The notes under the pieces: model-generated
What the model saw: only the letters and a program-made list of their open reading frames with translations
The model's database searches: none
Told to the model about the DNA's origin: nothing
Program-made: the position numbers and the translations under genes
Assembly: GCA_900550505.1 (NCBI GenBank)
Contig: URSI01000059.1
Coordinates: forward strand, 1 to 6,932
Length of the DNA stretch: 6,932 nucleotides
Source: an uncultured Eubacteriales bacterium
GTDB taxonomy: Bacteria; Bacillota; Clostridia; Oscillospirales; CAG-382
Direction: 5' to 3'
Shown: positions 5,003 to 6,932 of the stretch, piece by piece
Numbering within the stretch: position 1 is the first letter of the stretch
Layout: every line of letters begins with the position of its first letter

Positions 5003-6932
5003 ATGTTTGAGAACTACAAGGTGTTCAGCACCGAGATTGCCGGCCGCAAGCTGGTAGTCGAAACCGGCAAGATAGCGCAGCTTGCCAACGGCTCATGTCT
5101 CGTGCGCTACGGCGACACCGTCGTCCTCTGTTGTGCGACGGCCAGTGCGTCTCCCCGTGAAGGGATAGACTTTTTGCCGCTGTCGGTTGATTTTGAGGAG
5201 AAGCTTTATTCCGTGGGACGCATACCCGGGAGCTGGAACAGACGAGAGGGCAGACCTTCGGAAAAAGCGATACTTGCCTCCCGTGTCATCGACAGACCGA
5301 TACGTCCCCGTTTCCCCAAGGACCTTCGCAATGACGTCGTGCTCAGTCTGACCGTGATGTCGGTCGATCCTGACTGCTCACCGGAGATTACGGGTATGAT
5401 AGGCGCTTCAATAGCCCTGTCGATATCAGATATTCCGTGGAACGGTCCGATAGCCGGGCTGTTTATGGGCTGTGTTGACGGCGAGATAGTCACTAATCCT
5501 ACGGCTGACCAGAGAGAGCGCAGTACCCTTGAGCTTACCGTAGCATCTTCGGCTGATAAGGTAGTTATGATAGAGGCGGGTGCCAAGGAGATACCGGATG
5601 ACGTCATGTTCTCCGCTATCATGAAGGCGCATGAAGAGACAAAACCGATAATTGAATTCATAAACAGCATAGTTGCGGAGATCGGCAAGCCTAAGTTTGA
5701 GTATCCCTCCTGTGAGGTGGACAAGGAACTGTACGAGCGCATAGCGGCTCTCGTGACGGAGGATGTAAAGGTCGCGCTTGACACCGACGACAAGAAGGTA
5801 CGCGACGCGCGTCTCAAGCCGATCTATGACAAGGTATACGAGGCTTTCGGAGAGGAATATCCGGACTCAAAGGGCATGATGGACGAGTGCCTTTACAAGT
5901 TGCAGAAGAGTATAGTGCGCCGTTGGCTGCTTGATGACCAGCGTCGTGTCGACGGCAGAAGGATGGATGAGATACGCCCGCTTGCGTCGGAGGTATCCGT
6001 GCTTCCGAGGACACATGGTTCGGGGCTTTTCACCAGAGGTCAGACACAGGTTCTCACCGTTGCGACCCTGGCGCCTTTGCGTGACCAGCAATTGCTTGAC
6101 GGCATAGATGAAGAAGATACAAAGCGTTATATGCACCATTACAATATGCCCTCTTACTCTGTGGGCGAGGCGCGTGCGAGCCGCAGCCCGGGACGTCGTG
6201 AGATCGGTCACGGTGCTCTTGCAGAGCGTTCACTGGAACCGGTGCTTCCGTCGAAGGAAGAGTTCCCGTATGCGATCAGGCTCGTATCTGAGGTTGTTTC
6301 TTCTAACGGCTCTACCTCTCAGGGCTCCGTATGCGGCAGCACCCTTGCACTGATGGATGCGGGTGTGCCGATAAAAGCTCCTGTTGCCGGCATCTCCTGC
6401 GGACTTATAACAGAGGGTGACCGCTGGATGACGATGATAGACATCCAAGGACTCGAGGACTTCTTCGGCGACATGGACTTTAAGGTCGCGGGCACCAAAA
6501 ACGGTATCACTTCCATACAGATGGATCTTAAGATCGACGGTCTTACCCCGGAGATCATCAAGAGTGCGTTTGAGACCACACGTAAGGGCAGATTTTATAT
6601 CATAGATAACGTCATACTTCCCTGCATCCCCGCGCCGCGCGACGACGTTTCGAAGTATGCGCCCAAAATGATAAGCACCAAGATAGATGTTGAGAAGATA
6701 AGGGAAGTCATCGGTACGGGCGGCAAGGTCATCCAGAAGATAACCGCGGATACGAATACGCAGATCGATATTGATGACGACGGCAGCGTGTTTATCGCAG
6801 CGGTCAATAAGGATGATGCGTACAGAGCGCTTGACATCATAAACGCTATCGTGTTTGAGCCGAAGCCGGGTATGATCTTTACCGGTAAGGTCACCCGCAT
6901 CATACCGATCGGTGCATTTGTGGAGTTTGCTC
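5003..6932 (+). CDS. pnp: Polynucleotide phosphorylase (PNPase), C-terminus cut by window edge
   Basis: PNPase degrades RNA 3'-to-5' by phosphorolysis, releasing nucleoside diphosphates, as a trimeric ring. The window holds 643 codons of a protein usually about 700 long. Order: first RNase PH-like domain from residue 1, an all-helical linker ending near 310, second RNase PH-like domain from RRVDGRRMDEIRPL (314 onward), KH domain around 563-615, and the start of the S1 domain from KPGMIFTGKV at about 621. Active-site residues are present and fall at the E. coli numbering: S437, T438, S439 in SNGSTSQGSVCG; D486, D492 and K494 in QGLEDFFGDMDFKVAG. The KH loop reads GTGGK (571-575) instead of the usual GPGGK. 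ATG 5003 has AAGGAG eight bases upstream. The gene is probably cotranscribed with rpsO, and the structured spacer suggests control at the RNA level. Nothing indicates a defect; only the last part of S1 and the tail are missing. Confidence 0.97.
   Translation, partial: MFENYKVFSTEIAGRKLVVETGKIAQLANGSCLVRYGDTVVLCCATASASPREGIDFLPLSVDFEEKLYSVGRIPGSWNRREGRPSEKAILASRVIDRPIRPRFPKDLRNDVVLSLTVMSVDPDCSPEITGMIGASIALSISDIPWNGPIAGLFMGCVDGEIVTNPTADQRERSTLELTVASSADKVVMIEAGAKEIPDDVMFSAIMKAHEETKPIIEFINSIVAEIGKPKFEYPSCEVDKELYERIAALVTEDVKVALDTDDKKVRDARLKPIYDKVYEAFGEEYPDSKGMMDECLYKLQKSIVRRWLLDDQRRVDGRRMDEIRPLASEVSVLPRTHGSGLFTRGQTQVLTVATLAPLRDQQLLDGIDEEDTKRYMHHYNMPSYSVGEARASRSPGRREIGHGALAERSLEPVLPSKEEFPYAIRLVSEVVSSNGSTSQGSVCGSTLALMDAGVPIKAPVAGISCGLITEGDRWMTMIDIQGLEDFFGDMDFKVAGTKNGITSIQMDLKIDGLTPEIIKSAFETTRKGRFYIIDNVILPCIPAPRDDVSKYAPKMISTKIDVEKIREVIGTGGKVIQKITADTNTQIDIDDDGSVFIAAVNKDDAYRALDIINAIVFEPKPGMIFTGKVTRIIPIGAFVEFA

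Noticed and set aside
5206..5817. A 203-codon minus-strand frame opposite pnp
   Set aside because: It is serine-rich, as expected of the antisense of a coding region, and pnp is certain here.

Overview
The window looks like a piece of a Firmicutes (Clostridia-type) chromosome with roughly balanced GC content. The evidence is strong GGAGG-type ribosome binding sites, sigma-A-like promoters with 17-bp spacers, frequent ATA isoleucine codons, a Bacillus-like PNPase active-site segment, and the segregation protein ScpA next to an M50 peptidase. This is a judgement from protein and signal style, not from a database search. All genes are core or housekeeping types. I see no phage, insertion sequence, CRISPR array, tRNA or rRNA.

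Layout. The left half is on the minus strand. A well-formed promoter at 3148-3176 drives gpmI (phosphoglycerate mutase, 1493-3118), then a site-2-protease-like M50 peptidase (739-1476, TTG start), then scpA (1-732, cut by the window edge at its C-terminus). The gaps of 16 and 6 bases indicate one operon. Upstream of it, also on the minus strand, is a single-gene unit: a Gfo/Idh/MocA-family oxidoreductase (3262-4191) with its own promoter (4278-4306) and a strong intrinsic terminator (3198-3231), so it is insulated from the gpmI operon. The right half is on the plus strand: a promoter with phased A-tracts (4397-4455), a structured leader, rpsO (4547-4813), a highly structured 189-base spacer without a T-tract terminator, and pnp (from 5003, running off the right edge inside its S1 domain).

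How the parts work together. rpsO-pnp is a classical pairing of ribosomal protein S15 with polynucleotide phosphorylase. Both genes are autoregulated through mRNA structure in E. coli, and here too the RNA around both starts is structured. The rpsO leader carries an 8-nt perfect complement of its own Shine-Dalgarno region. The rpsO-pnp spacer contains a 21-step stem (19 pairs, two symmetric mismatches) that looks like an RNase III target, followed by two small hairpins, the second abutting the pnp Shine-Dalgarno. The gpmI operon joins glycolysis, membrane proteolysis and chromosome condensation; no mechanistic link is evident from sequence.

The 355-base stretch 4192-4546 has no convincing gene. 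It holds two divergent promoters, two leaders, an inverted repeat and phased A-tracts. I found no clear undescribed multi-gene system. The best leads are the RNA structures around rpsO and pnp, the plant/trypanosomatid-like sequence type of the phosphoglycerate mutase, and the missing glycine-rich loop in the oxidoreductase.
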